Source: Oscheius onirici (lineage: Eukaryota > Nematoda > Chromadorea > Rhabditida > Rhabditidae). Taken from it: a stretch of 64,000 bases of DNA. Position numbers and translations under genes: made by a program. The stretch is from contig OW051469.1 of NCBI GenBank assembly GCA_932521025.1, forward strand, positions 7,266,398-7,330,397. Reading direction: 5' to 3'. The notes under the pieces are model-generated. The model saw only the letters and a list, made by a program, of their open reading frames with translations. It was not told the origin of the DNA and ran no database searches. Shown piece after piece: positions 43,255 through 54,995 of the stretch; position 1 is the first letter of the stretch, and each line of letters begins with the position of its first letter.

Positions 43255-46200
43255 TTAGAATGCGATGATAATAGCTCCAATGACGTAGATGACCAAGGTG
43301 CCGAAAGATGCGATATTGTTCAAGGCGGCATGGATCTGCAGCCAATCAGCAGTGGCATCTTTGCCCGAGGTTCCATCAGTGGTCGGCTCAGCTTCACTTC
43401 CACAACAGAGGTTGGCATTGAGGACCGAGGCAAGAAGGGTATAGCGGTGTGCTGAATTTGTTCAATGAAGACGAAGAGGGAATAGACACAAAAAGACTGA
43501 CTAACCTGGAGGTAGCTTTCTGTTGACACGAGCCATGGCAGCGATGAGGACAGTAATGATGAGACTCACTACTGTCACAGTCATAGTAAAGGCATAGAAG
43601 ATGTCTAAAATGGCAGGTACTTGAACGACATAAAAGACTTACAGATTCTAGGAACGTTGCCACCGAAGCCGACCTGAGGTGTCTTGTCGGCCATGAATTG
43701 GAAGGACATGAACTGGAGGAGAAGAGCAAACATCTTCACGTAGACCTGAAACGTGGATTCTGTGTCATTTCAAAACAAATCCTTTAAAAAAGAGAAACTA
43801 AGCTTACCTGTTCCCTGAACTTTCCAAAGAAGGGAGCAATCAGAAGAAGGAGAGCTGAGATCAGGACAGGGACGGTCAGTTCAATGGCCAGGGTGGTAGA
43901 GCGACGCCGAGCAGTCATGCAGACTTCCAATTGTTCGGCTCTGAATCAAATTGTTTGGTATAAAAATCATAAAAGTACTTGTTGTCCCCTTCCTCCGTAG
44001 TTTTCCGAATCCATGATTGGTCAATGTGCCAGTTGCTTCTCAAACTCGAAATATCCAGCTCTTCTAAAATAAATCAAATTTTTTTTGTAATACTGAAGAC
44101 CGACCGTCTTTGTTCTCAAGGAAATACTTGATGTATCTCTTGTAAAGAGTGGACTGCATCGTGAAACAGCAGTGCTTGATGTCCTTCAACATGAAACTGT
44201 GAAAATTAAAAAGGGTTCTCTTACACTCGGATATTCAGTATAGTCGGCCTCACATTGAGCCTGCATACGGAATTCGAGTCTGGCTGTGACATTGCCGTTG
44301 TTGTTGGCTTTGATGTTCTGGAAGGAGACGTAGTCGGCAGACTGGGCAGCCGTCTGGTGTCTGAAAATATACTGGTAAGCTTCTAGAGAACAAATGAATC
44401 TGTTCATTGCTATCATTCCGAAAGCGAAAAATAGAAAACCAGACATTGAATGTGCTACAGTAACCCTCAAAATCAAGGTTTTCTATTGAGAAAGCACAAT
44501 ACAGTCAGGTAATTTTCGATTACTAATTCTAATTCTAATTTATTTGCTAATCACGTCTGGGATCGACGAGAGCATCTCTGAGACTTTTCCATTCCTCAGC
44601 AGTTCGTCTCCACCATATGTTTCCAGCTTGCTCTCTTACATCGTCCATCCATCTATACCGTTGCCGGCCTGCTCGCCTTGTACCTTGTCTAGGGATCCAT
44701 TCAGTTACTCGCTTTGCCCAGCGTGTAGGTTTCATCGAAGTGATTCGTTGAGCCCAGCTGAGTTTTTTGCTGATAGCAAGCTTGTTCCAATCCTTTAGCT
44801 TAGAGACTCGTCGCAATCGCTCATTCGGAGATCTATTTAGCAGAGATATTCCGAGAAGCCTTTTTTTCATCCTATGCTGTGCTACTTCCAGACAGTGTCT
44901 CTCTGTCCTATTGAGGCACCAGGTTTCAGCTCCAAACATCACGACCGGGGTAATCACTGATTCGAAAAAGTGTCTCCTTTTGGCCAGCAGAAGAGTTTGA
45001 TCGCAAAGAAATTTGCTATGTTCGTTAAACTTCCAATAGCCTAGTCCGATCCGTCTCTTGACCTCAGCGATTTCGCTTACTAGTGCCAACAAATTTTTCC
45101 TGCATCTGCTACCTAAATATCTACAGACCAAGCTCTTGCCAAGCTACTCTTTTCGACAAACTTGTTGACTCTTGGTTAATTATTCTTTTAAAAGTTTAAG
45201 CACCGAGTCAGGTGGCTTTATCTGAGTATTTCTTGTTCACGGCTCGCTAATTATCAGTTCGGGTTCTTGACCGAATGATCTTGTAAAATTTGTTTGAGCT
45301 CTTGAGCACTAAACTAGAGCACTAGTGTTCGGACTGGTGTTGGTCAAGGATCTCTGGTCAAGAACACATAAAATACAGTTCTTTTGGCTGTACAAAACTC
45401 ACTTATCGCTCTGAATATCCGGAACCCATAGTCTGCCAAAGGACTTGATGTTCAAGTCTTCCATCTTCCACTCATCGATGTTCCATCGAAGACGACGATC
45501 CTTCCACGACTACAGAAATGTTTTATTTTGAATTTCCGCTAAAATTACCAGAAGGATGAATCCATTGACGTTCATCTCCTTGAAGACCTCGTTCATCCAC
45601 AGTTGACGGACCGAGGTGTGGAGAACCTGGAGATCGAGAGTCTCACCAGCGGCCACTGTCGGCGGCAGCAGCATCAAAGCATTGCTCTTTCCTTGCATCT
45701 GATCAGCCTCTTTGGTCAGTTTGTAGAAGAGACATTCTTCCAGGACCTGGTACTTGTGATGGGCCACATCCTCAATGTCTACAAATATCTTTTCAGGATC
45801 CGTTACAGTCCATTCTCAACAAAAACGGGTCTCTTTTTTCAATGGCACAGTGGGTTCTCTCCCTCTAATCCGCACCGCCAGTCATGTTTTCTCATAATTG
45901 CGTTCCAGTGGGTCACCACCACAGCACACTCACGGTCACTCGCTTTTTCTGCTGCGCAAAGAGAGTCAACAAACACTTACGACAAACAAACAAAAAGGGG
46001 GAAACACCTGCTCGTGGTTGTGAGAGCAAGGGATCGTGACAGCGACGACGGATCTGTTACAGGACTGGTCTGCTGCAGAAACCTTGGCCTAGTCGTGTCA
46101 GCCCTACTTTCTGAAGAATGCTAATTTGCGAACGGCGACTGATAGAAAAAGGAGGGTTGTCAATCAGCAAATTGGATCAAAAAAGGCGAGAAAACGGTCA

Positions 46201-46680
46201 TCTTCTAGACATTCTGAGTCTGGTAAAAGTCTGTCCCCCAAATTTGAACGGCCTTATAAAACTTTAGCCTGCATTGAATTCAGACAGTCAAAGAGATCGT
46301 GACAAGGCGCAAAAGTCATAGAGTGATGCTCCAGCGATGATTCAAGAAGTGGATGACTCTGTCGCGATCATTCCAGATTTAGAAAGGGGTCTCCCACCAA
46401 GCAAACTGTGAACCGAGAATCCACAGTACATAGAAGTTTAGTACTCACTACTTTGAATAGGCTGAGGAACAGTGTTTCTTGCTCTAAATGAGCAATTAGA
46501 CAGCCTGCTGTGGGTCAACCCAACTGTGGGTCAAGTGCTGATTAGACCCTCTGGCCTTTTGAACTCATGAGGGCAAAAGAAGAGATACTAACCGGTAATG
46601 TTGCCCTTCCATCGACAGTCAGTGTCGAAGGCAACGACGAGAACGAGCAACGGGGCGAGACGAGCTGCGAGGAGACGCAT
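43255..46680 (-). CDS. Cys-loop ligand-gated ion channel subunit (LGC type)
   Basis: About ten exons. The start at 46680 (MRLLAARLAPLLVLVVAFDT) is a signal peptide. The ligand-binding domain includes ALMLLPPTVAAGETLDLQVL, the segment WKDRRLRWNIDEWKMEDLNI and FGRLWVPDIQS. The Cys loop is canonical in spacing: C-EADYTEYPSDIKH-C, 13 residues between cysteines, once the intron at about 44217-44190 is removed. Membrane spans: M1 TVPVLISALLLLIAPFFG, M2 region VYVKMFALLLQFMSFQFMAD, M3 YAFTMTVTVVSLIITVLIAA, M4 FGTLVIYVIGAIIIAF at the end (43255). The M2 and pre-M2 residues match neither the classic nicotinic nor the GABA/glycine signature, so ligand and ion selectivity are unknown. One intron (about 44365-45400) contains a LINE 3' end. 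Confidence 0.82.
44521..45131 (-). mobile_element. 5'-truncated RTE-like LINE, 3' end, inside a receptor intron
   Basis: The open frame 45131-44547 encodes the C-terminal region typical of RTE/Jockey-type polyproteins: VMFGAETWCLNRTERHCLEV, RMKKRLLGISLLNRSPNERL, WAQRITSMKPTRWAKRVTEW, RQRYRWMDDVREQAGNIWW, ending LVDPRRD. It is immediately followed (plus 44543-44521) by a short tandem TTCTAA-type tail, characteristic of RTE 3' ends. The RT core and endonuclease are missing. The frame is still open, suggesting a fairly recent insertion. Confidence 0.82.
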
Positions 46681-47437
46681 GGGGCCCGCGACTGACCTCA
46701 AACAGCCAGCCCAGCCTCCCCTCGGGGTCGCCAAATAGAACGCACAAAAGACTGCGGCCAGCTCTCAACGCTTAGTGACCACCACACGCTTCGTCTTCTA
46801 CATACAGTGCAGAAAAACACTTCCTGCTAATGACGAGAGGCTGATTCATTAGGCTACTCTGGGTCGGACTAGATCAGGTGATAAGAAGTGAACTGTAGAC
46901 GAAACAGAGGCTGATTCATAGAGGATTAGGAGAAGTTGCAGAACAACTCGCTGGGATCAAAGGAGCAAAAGAGAGCTAGGAACAGAGGACAGGGGAACAT
47001 GGTAGCTCTACTAACTACTTTAGGAAGAAAGTGCAATTTTTATACTCAACAAATATCTTCGAAAAAAAGGTTACACGGCGAAATCACGCCTTCAGTCGTG
47101 AAACACATCCAATAGTAGCGAAAAATAATGATCTTCGAATCTTCCTGAAGTCTTTCTTGAAACAGTTGAACTTTTGAAACTCGGTTACCCCCGCCTAAAA
47201 ATCGGGTACGAAAAGTGCCTAATTCCCAGGATTTCTGTTGATTTTGACTCATTTTCTGTGAACTGATCTCCTACCTTCCCGTCATCTCAGGTACTGTTCA
47301 AACAAGAACCTGATAAACTATACTCTCTTCCCAAAAGCTTCGTAAAAACTACACCCAGCCTGTGACATCAGTTGTAGTTCTTCTTATCAGCGTTAAGCCT
47401 GGTATAAAAGTGATTAATTTGGTCCCTTCCTTCAGCC
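46681..47437. promoter_or_regulatory. Divergent region between receptor gene and acyltransferase copy A
   Basis: 757 nt between start codons pointing apart. 46787-46960 is a diverged repeat of 52428-52580 (ACAGTGCA...AACACTT...GAGGCTGATTCAT). A TATAAAAG motif at 47402-47409 lies about 30 nt upstream of copy A's ATG and is repeated exactly at copy B. Confidence 0.5.
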
Positions 47438-48742
47438 ATGATCCCATTCTTTCTTTGCCTATTTGTGGTTTCCGCTACTGGGAATAATGCTATTGTAAGT
47501 TTCCATTGTTTGTTGGTGCTACGCCCTTTTTTTAGGAAGAATTCTATGCCAAAGTCGCCGACTCGAATATTAGCGATCAGTGCCGGAATGACACGGCTCT
47601 TTGGAGGACATCTATGAAACAATTTGAGAGGGAACTTTTGGTTTGTATTTCGAACAAGACGAAGTGCAACACAAAGGGTCTCGGCTACAATATTTTGGCG
47701 CTCAAACGTGAATTTTGACTTAATTCTTTGTTCATATAGGAGTCTTCAGAACTGGACGCCTTCGGAAGACTCCCAGCCGGCGTCCTTGACCTGACTCTGA
47801 CCAGTCCCGGCTCAATTTCCGAATGCAAAGAAGTCGGACAGAACTTTGCTTACGAGACAAAATATTGCTACTTGAACAGCTATCTGGTATCACCTCTTTA
47901 GAAACAAAAAATAATAATTTTTAGACCTCAAATTGTAAAAAAGGATTCCCAGAAATCAGGAAAGCTGTCTGTATGCCGCGATCCTGTACTGATGAGGTAC
48001 GAATCCTTACGCCTTTTTGTGTATCAGTAGCGATAATCTTTTTATCAAGGATCTTTGTGAACGGGAAGTGTCGAATGAACCCGAAACAGGGAATAAAATC
48101 TAAATTGTTTCAAGTATTCAGGACCTGCTGTCCATATTCAACAGGACCATCTTGCCCTACTGTAGTGTCGACTGTCTCCCAGAAGAGTCCCATACAAATA
48201 CTTTTTTCTGGATCTTCATGTAGCTGTACACTTTTTCTTGTAATCTCTTTTTTCAGTTCTTTCATGCTGGTACTCATTGCAATTTGTCTTCTCTCTACAG
48301 TAGTCGACTATCTTTCTGATACAACCGACTGGTTCAAAGCTGCCAATTCTACAGGTTCGCACGATAAGCTACAAGAGAGACTGAAAGATGGAGACAAACA
48401 AAAAAAATAACCTTTAGGCTTGAAACTCCTCCTCATGTTCTCCTTCTACACAAACGGAGCCGCGATTCTGGACACTACTCCGGCGAGACAGGGCCATTTG
48501 CGTTCGGTTGACTGTATCCGATTCCTCTCAATGCTCTGGGTAGTATCCGGTCACGTCATGGAACTCTGGCTCAATAATGGTAACATCTTTCTGCAATTCT
48601 AGCAGAACAGTTCCAGATAGCCTCTACGCTCTCGGAACGATCGGCGATCCAATAATGGCAGACACTTTGACCAATGCCTTCTTTGCAGTCGATACTTTCT
48701 TCACTCTCTCGGGCATGATGGTCGCCTACTTGTTTTTCAAGG
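47386..48742 (+). repeat. Near-identical tract shared with copy B (gene-conversion tract, copy A)
   Basis: From TTCTTATCAGCGTTAAGCC to the CAAGGT donor of the exon ending at 48740, every block I compared with 53639-54995 is identical, introns included (constant offset 6253). Sequence on both sides is clearly diverged between the copies. Confidence 0.8.
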
Positions 48743-50890
48743 TATGATCCGTTCCGACCTGTAATGTGCATAGTTAAGGCCGTGAATAAGGATCGAAACA
48801 TTGTCAAGAATCCAGTCACCTGGATACTGTACTACGTTCATCGCTACTTGAGGTGGAAGCTTTTTAAAAACTGTCTTTTGCTAAACAAGCTCAGTTCACA
48901 TTTCGCTCAAACTCTTTCGCCAACGACTTCGATTCACAGAAAATTCAAAAATCAGCTGCGTACCACAAGCTTACCTGGTTTCACCGACAGTCAACTCATG
49001 TATTAGCTAGCAAAGCATTATTTACTGCACTTCAAAAACTATAGAATAATTTCTTCTTGGACATTGCTAAATGGATGAGACAAGCTCGGATTGGCGGAGT
49101 TGAGTGGTTCAGATCCATGGTGCCGGCGCAGGACCCACTTTTGTGATTGCGATTCCGGAAATAAAATTTGAAATTTCTTCTTTCTAAAAACAAGACAAAT
49201 CATTCAGACTGACCCCTCCCTACATACTCTTCATCTGTTTCTACATCGCCTTTATCCCTCTGCTGAAGGGACTCGCAATCATTGACTTCGACCTCCTCCC
49301 TTCTGTCGATATTTGTAAGAAGTATTGGTGGAAGAATCTTCTGTATTTCAACAACTTCGACGATGCCACCGAGGTGAGCTTTTTTTTCTCTCATACCATA
49401 TATCATTCAGTGCTACGAAATTACCTGGTATCTGGCCTGTGACTTCCAAATCTACGTTGTTGCTCCCATCTTCCTTCTCTGCTTCCATTTTAAACACATT
49501 TTGGGAGCAATCTCGATTATTTTGGCCTGTGCCGGAAGTGTTGGCATCACTTTCGGAATGGTCTACCATTACAATGTTGGCGTTTCTCTCGATCGATATC
49601 AGTAAGAGTTTTGAAAGAACGCTGGAATTTCAAGTTTAGAACCCAGGAAATGTTCTCAAAGAAACTCTACCTGGTACCGTGGATCCGTTGTACTCCATAT
49701 CTCCTTGGAATCTGGACTGGATACATCCTCGCTACGAAGAAACTGACAAAAAGAAAGAGATGGTATCCATTGGTAGCTGTAGCATTGTGGGCTCTGAGCA
49801 TTGCAGCTGCCCTGGCTTGTATCTACGGTGCTCATGATTATCTGGACTTTCACAAAGACTGGGAGTGAGATAGTTTGTTAGAGTGAAGTAAATTTCGTCT
49901 TTAGCAAGTTTACAAGGTCGTTCTACTACTCGTTCAGTCGCATCGGGTGGGGAATGTTCGTCTGCTTTGTCGTCTTGGCAAACTTTTACGGATATGGAGG
50001 TCGGTGTTTTGATTTTTTTTATACTCTTAACAACCTGTACGGAAAGAGTGAGTCATAAAAAGTTCGGGGATAGAATCACAGATATGGAGACGGAAAGTCG
50101 AGAAAAGGACTGATGCTTACAGTTACCTACTCAGAATGTCCTTAGATAGTTTAAAAGGTTCTGTTCTTCCAGAGTAACAAGACCTAATTATCTGAAAATC
50201 ATCCTCTATATTTTCGAACAGAAGTAAATGGTTCACAATCACTGTTCTCTGAAATTCCCTGCATTTTCTCTACCCATCACCCTGTTCTTTTTTTATATCA
50301 AAACACTTCCAAAAAGTTAGAGTCTTTCGATAAACACGACTTACTCTATATGAAATGATCGACCGTAAAACCTTTCCAACCTTCTGAACAGCTTAGATCC
50401 AGTCTCTTTTTGCCTCAATCTTTACAGACTTGGCTGTTTGATCTGTCCTTTTGTTCTTGACCCTTTTTCCGTCACTGTTTAAGCCGAACGTATCTAATAA
50501 TTGGTAGAAGCTCAGCTAACTCGTGTTTTTACAGGCCCCATTGCCAAACTGATGGAGCATCCTCTTTGGCAGCCCCTTGGAAGACTCTCCTTCACAGCTT
50601 ATCTTGTCCATCGTTTCGTCGAGTACTACTTTCTTGATCTTCTTGACAAGCCCCTCCACTTCAACAACATCTGGCAACAGGTAGAACTTTTGTTTTCTTC
50701 TCAAAATGTTTTTTAGTTCCTTGGGTACACGATCCCTATCACCGTCATGGCTTACATCTTCGCCTTCGTCTGGAGCTGTCTCTGTGAGATTCCGATACTC
50801 AAATTGGAAAAGTTTTGCATCGAAAAGTTGATGGCTTTGAGGAAGATGCCAGCTGGAAAAGAATCTGAAAAATGGGAAGAAGAAAAATAA
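47438..50890 (+). CDS. NRF-6-type membrane O-acyltransferase, tandem copy A
   Basis: Family role: nematode NRF-6/acyltransferase-3 proteins, multi-pass proteins linked to lipid and drug uptake in gut and epidermis. A signal peptide (MIPFFLCLFVVSATG) precedes the luminal NRF domain: CRNDTALWRTSMKQFERELL, FGRLPAGVLDLTLTSPGSIS then ECKEVG, CMPRSCTDE, ILPYCSVDCLPE. TM1 is IFISFMLVLIAICLLSTVVD (two exons). The acyltransferase-3 domain begins with LRSVDCIRFLSMLWVVSGHV and holds FFAVDTFFTLSGMMVAYLFF, PPYILFICFYIAFIPLL, LYLVPWIRCTPYLLGIWTGY, SRIGWGMFVCFVVL and LSFTAYLVHRFVEYYFLDLL. It ends KWEEEK at 50890. All joins keep phase. The last long intron (about 500 nt, 50002-50534) has no counterpart of that length in copy B. 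Confidence 0.87.
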
Positions 50891-50919
50891 ATTTTCATTT
50901 GCTCGGCATCTATCTAAAC

Positions 50920-51022
50920 TATCTAAAGCAATGGTGTCTGTCGTGGACTCAGCATGGATGTTTGTTCGTGGCCACGAGAATAGTCGTACCAAGTTGTTAG
51001 GAGTAACGAATATCCCGGAACC
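50920..51022 (+). repeat. Dispersed ~100-bp repeat, copy 1
   Basis: Shares CTAAAGC, ATGGTGTCTGT, a TGGATGTTTGTTCGTG block, CCACGAGA and CGTACCAAG with the other copies. Its frame reads MVSVVDSAWMFVRGHENSRT. Unknown origin. Confidence 0.6.
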
Positions 51023-51534
51023 TATGTATCATCGTTTCGATAATGTAGCTCATAGCTCCAAAAAGGGTCAGCTAATTCTCTTCTGTCATGGTGTATGTTA
51101 TAGGAACCGAGAGCAATTGAGCGGGACAATGGTGGCGCAACGGGACAGGGGCAAAGCGCTGTAGACTCACTGTTCTGGTCATATTATACCAATAATACAA
51201 AGGGAGAAATAAATGACATGGCAATGACAAAAGCACTAAAATTGAAGAATTCAGCAAAGTTACACCTCGATCGTTTCGAGTTTTGAAAATGAGATCGAAA
51301 GACTTTTGCTCACTTTCAGTTATTTTGCATCAAGTTGTCTGTTCAGCTGAACAGTTAGTTCGCGAAACAACTAATTAGAGTCAAATCAAAAACTACCTAA
51401 TGTTGAAAGTTATAAAACTTTCTACAAACTCATGAAAAAAAACTTTATAATTGCATCCAATTACTTCAAACAAAAACAATATTTCGGAAAAGAAGTGAAA
51501 GTATTCGATTGCTGTATTCCCGACAGTACTCAGG

Positions 51535-51747
51535 ATGTCGAAGGAGCAGGGAACCTCGAAGCAGGCGTCAAAGGCCCCACCCAAACTGGACAAGTTCAAA
51601 GTGTCCAAGTTCGTCGAGCCGTTCTTTGTGCGTCCAGTGAAATTTCCCTTGGACGAGTTCAAGATCCTGAGAGACGATGGAAGAATGAGTCAAGGACAAC
51701 ACGACCGAGACGGCGGCGGCCTTCTTTTGCGGAACTTTCAACATTGA
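51535..51747 (+). CDS. Possible small basic protein, single exon
   Basis: A 70-codon ATG-to-stop frame beginning MSKEQGTSKQASKAPPKLDK, with FKVSKFVEPFFVRPVKFPLD in the middle and a Gly/Asp-rich end. Codon choice looks like that of real genes here and a TACTCAG acceptor directly precedes the ATG. There is no signal peptide, membrane span or recognised family. It may be an isolated exon or a small gene. Confidence 0.4.
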   Translation: MSKEQGTSKQASKAPPKLDKFKVSKFVEPFFVRPVKFPLDEFKILRDDGRMSQGQHDRDGGGLLLRNFQH

Positions 51748-51844
51748 CGAAGCAACTAGGCGTGTTTGGTTTTAAAGTATCTCTAGCGTGAGAACGGTAG
51801 AAGTCTGCTCACAGCAGAACAAAGTTTAGACTTGTTAACGAAGA

Positions 51845-51948
51845 AGTGAACCCTGTCATGGACTCTGTTTGGATGTTTCTTCATGACCACGAGAGCCGTC
51901 GTACCAAGTCCAGAGTTGTAGGGATTAGATGTCAAGTCACTTCTGAAC
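51845..51948 (+). repeat. Dispersed ~100-bp repeat, copy 2
   Basis: ATGGACTCTGTTTGGATGTT, then CCACGAGAGCCGTCGTACCA and GATTAGATGTCAAGTCACTT; frame MDSVWMFLHDHESRRTKSRV. The closest to a consensus of the four copies. Confidence 0.6.
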
Positions 51949-52104
51949 TAGCAGTTTTCACAGGTTTTCGTTTCGCTGTGGTAGAGATAGTTCGAAAGGG
52001 GTCCAAGAGAACCCGATTGTCCGGTTGGACAAATCTTCAGCTTCAGGTGAAGAACATTCAGAAGACGCTACGACGACGAAGCTGTCTGGTTTAAACTATT
52101 TAAG

Positions 52105-52217
52105 CGCTATGGTGTCTGTGGCTCTCTGGGAGGATGTCTGTGTTTGTCCAAGGCATCGAGATTTGTCGCGACAAGTTACAAATTGTAAACGATTAGATAG
52201 CAAGTCACTTCTGGACT
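52105..52217 (+). repeat. Dispersed ~100-bp repeat, copy 3
   Basis: TATTTAAGCGCTATGGTGTC and later GATTAGATAGCAAGTCACTT align to copies 1 and 2; the middle is more diverged. Confidence 0.55.
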
Positions 52218-52427
52218 TGGAGTTGAAACAACTGGTCGCTTCTTTTGCTGCATGGGCAGTGAGTAAGAAGGGAAAGATAGACAGAGTGAGATCAAAGAGA
52301 GACATGTTGGATATAAAAATGGAGAGGTTGTATGTAAAGAACACAAAGAATTATGACAGTCTGTTACAAAAAAATGCACTAAAGTCTGGGACCAGATCTG
52401 AATGATTTGTGACCACAACACATGCAT

Positions 52428-52580
52428 ACAGTGCAAAAAAAAACACTTTCTGCAAATGACGTGAGGCGAGCTGATTCATTAGGAATTTTGGAACTGAACT
52501 GAGTGAACTTAGCAGATCAAGTGATAAGAAAGTGAACCGCACACGAACCAGAGGCTGATTCATAGAGGATTAATGGAATT
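52428..52580 (+). repeat. Diverged duplicate of sequence upstream of copy A
   Basis: ACAGTGCA, AACACTTTCTGCAAATGACG, GCTGATTCATTAGG, GATCAAGTGATAAG and AGAGGCTGATTCATAGAGGA match 46787-46960 in the same order, showing that the duplication behind copies A and B included upstream DNA. Confidence 0.7.
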
Positions 52581-53638
52581 TACCGAATGTGCACAATGCA
52601 CAAGAACTATGAAAATAGGATACGTAGAAAAGTATACAGGGCTTCTACGGCTGCAACCATGTAGAAGAAACCGACCGATTCGAATTCTCAGGATGTTTTG
52701 TCTTTCCGGCAAAGCTGTTCTCATGACCATATTTCAATCATTTCAGCTTCAGGAGAGCTTCGAGAATCCAGGGTCAGTGCATATCAGCGAATGCTCAGAG
52801 AGTTCAAGTTCACAATATTGGTAGCTGTTGTACTTTTTCGTAGTTTCTCCAAGGACATATTCACATCCATGTTCAATTCAACGAATGTCCATAACAATTC
52901 CACTTTTTCTCGAGATCCTTTCGTCAACAGCCTTGCTTCCTCCTTGCAATCTTCACAGTGGCCTTCCGTCGATGATCTTCACCAATGAACAGAAAGTATT
53001 ATCCAAAAGAAGATCTACTTCAACCCGTTACTAGTTACTTTTTCGCAAAATTCGATCCCGTTCAGTCTACCCAAGCGATCCCAAGGTTTTGAAGAACTGC
53101 ACCAAAAGAGCCGGGTAGACTGAGCATGACATAGCATCTGACGAGGACAGTTAAAAAGTGGCGGAAACGAGAGCTAACAGTCATTTTTACAAAGTCTTTT
53201 TGCAAAGAACTGTGAACAAAGAACAATACACTGTCCTGAGAGCATAGGAGAAGACGACCATCCAGTAGACGAGCACAGGAAAATAGGAAGTGCTAGATGG
53301 ACAAGACGTTTGGAGGTTACTCGTCGAGACTTGTTAAGAGGAAGCCCTTAACTTGGAAAACTTGAAGGTTTTAACTACAACCTGAACTCAATAGTTGACT
53401 TGCGAAGGGACACAACAGCAGTAGAGAATACCTCTGTTAACAAGATCAGAAGGGATTTGAAATGAGTCTGACTCCCACGATTTCTGTTGGTTTTGAGTCA
53501 CTGTCAACTTTCTGTGAACTGATCTCTAACTTTCCCGTCATCTCGACTACTGTTCAAATAAAAACCCGAAAAACTGAATTCTCCTCAAAGAACTTGCATA
53601 ACCTACATTCAGACCCGTTCGTGATATCAGTTTTTCTT

Positions 53639-54995
53639 ATCAGCGTTAAGCCTGGTATAAAAGTGATTAATTTGGTCCCTTCCTTCAGCCATGATCCCAT
53701 TCTTTCTTTGCCTATTTGTGGTTTCCGCTACTGGGAATAATGCTATTGTAAGTTTCCATTGTTTGTTGGTGCTACGCCCTTTTTTTAGGAAGAATTCTAT
53801 GCCAAAGTCGCCGACTCGAATATTAGCGATCAGTGCCGGAATGACACGGCTCTTTGGAGGACATCTATGAAACAATTTGAGAGGGAACTTTTGGTTTGTA
53901 TTTCGAACAAGACGAAGTGCAACACAAAGGGTCTCGGCTACAATATTTTGGCGCTCAAACGTGAATTTTGACTTAATTCTTTGTTCATATAGGAGTCTTC
54001 AGAACTGGACGCCTTCGGAAGACTCCCAGCCGGCGTCCTTGACCTGACTCTGACCAGTCCCGGCTCAATTTCCGAATGCAAAGAAGTCGGACAGAACTTT
54101 GCTTACGAGACAAAATATTGCTACTTGAACAGCTATCTGGTATCACCTCTTTAGAAACAAAAAATAATAATTTTTAGACCTCAAATTGTAAAAAAGGATT
54201 CCCAGAAATCAGGAAAGCTGTCTGTATGCCGCGATCCTGTACTGATGAGGTACGAATCCTTACGCCTTTTTGTGTATCAGTAGCGATAATCTTTTTATCA
54301 AGGATCTTTGTGAACGGGAAGTGTCGAATGAACCCGAAACAGGGAATAAAATCTAAATTGTTTCAAGTATTCAGGACCTGCTGTCCATATTCAACAGGAC
54401 CATCTTGCCCTACTGTAGTGTCGACTGTCTCCCAGAAGAGTCCCATACAAATACTTTTTTCTGGATCTTCATGTAGCTGTACACTTTTTCTTGTAATCTC
54501 TTTTTTCAGTTCTTTCATGCTGGTACTCATTGCAATTTGTCTTCTCTCTACAGTAGTCGACTATCTTTCTGATACAACCGACTGGTTCAAAGCTGCCAAT
54601 TCTACAGGTTCGCACGATAAGCTACAAGAGAGACTGAAAGATGGAGACAAACAAAAAAAATAACCTTTAGGCTTGAAACTCCTCCTCATGTTCTCCTTCT
54701 ACACAAACGGAGCCGCGATTCTGGACACTACTCCGGCGAGACAGGGCCATTTGCGTTCGGTTGACTGTATCCGATTCCTCTCAATGCTCTGGGTAGTATC
54801 CGGTCACGTCATGGAACTCTGGCTCAATAATGGTAACATCTTTCTGCAATTCTAGCAGAACAGTTCCAGATAGCCTCTACGCTCTCGGAACGATCGGCGA
54901 TCCAATAATGGCAGACACTTTGACCAATGCCTTCTTTGCAGTCGATACTTTCTTCACTCTCTCGGGCATGATGGTCGCCTACTTGTTTTTCAAGG
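53639..54995 (+). repeat. Near-identical tract shared with copy A (gene-conversion tract, copy B)
   Basis: Counterpart of 47386-48742, including the TATAAAAG motif at 53655, the ATG at 53691 and all introns up to the donor after MMVAYLFFK. Confidence 0.8.

Larger units (their letters stand above)
50891..53690. other. Spacer between acyltransferase copies, repeat-bearing, few genes
   Basis: Contains three copies of a roughly 100-bp repeat (50920, 51845, 52105), one small ORF at 51535, and at 52428-52580 a diverged copy of sequence found upstream of copy A. 53480-53640 is similar to 47240-47390. The 52025-52405 open frame overlaps a repeat copy and has no ATG start. No other gene seen. Confidence 0.5.

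Noticed and set aside
48420..48602. Apparent stop codons between acyltransferase ORFs suggesting a pseudogene
   Set aside because: Each stop lies in a short intron; with the acceptor CAGAACAG before TTCCAG the frame continues into VPDSLYALGTIG, so both copies are intact.
52025..52405. 126-codon plus-strand ORF
   Set aside because: Begins with TTG, overlaps a copy of the dispersed repeat and has no splice or family support.
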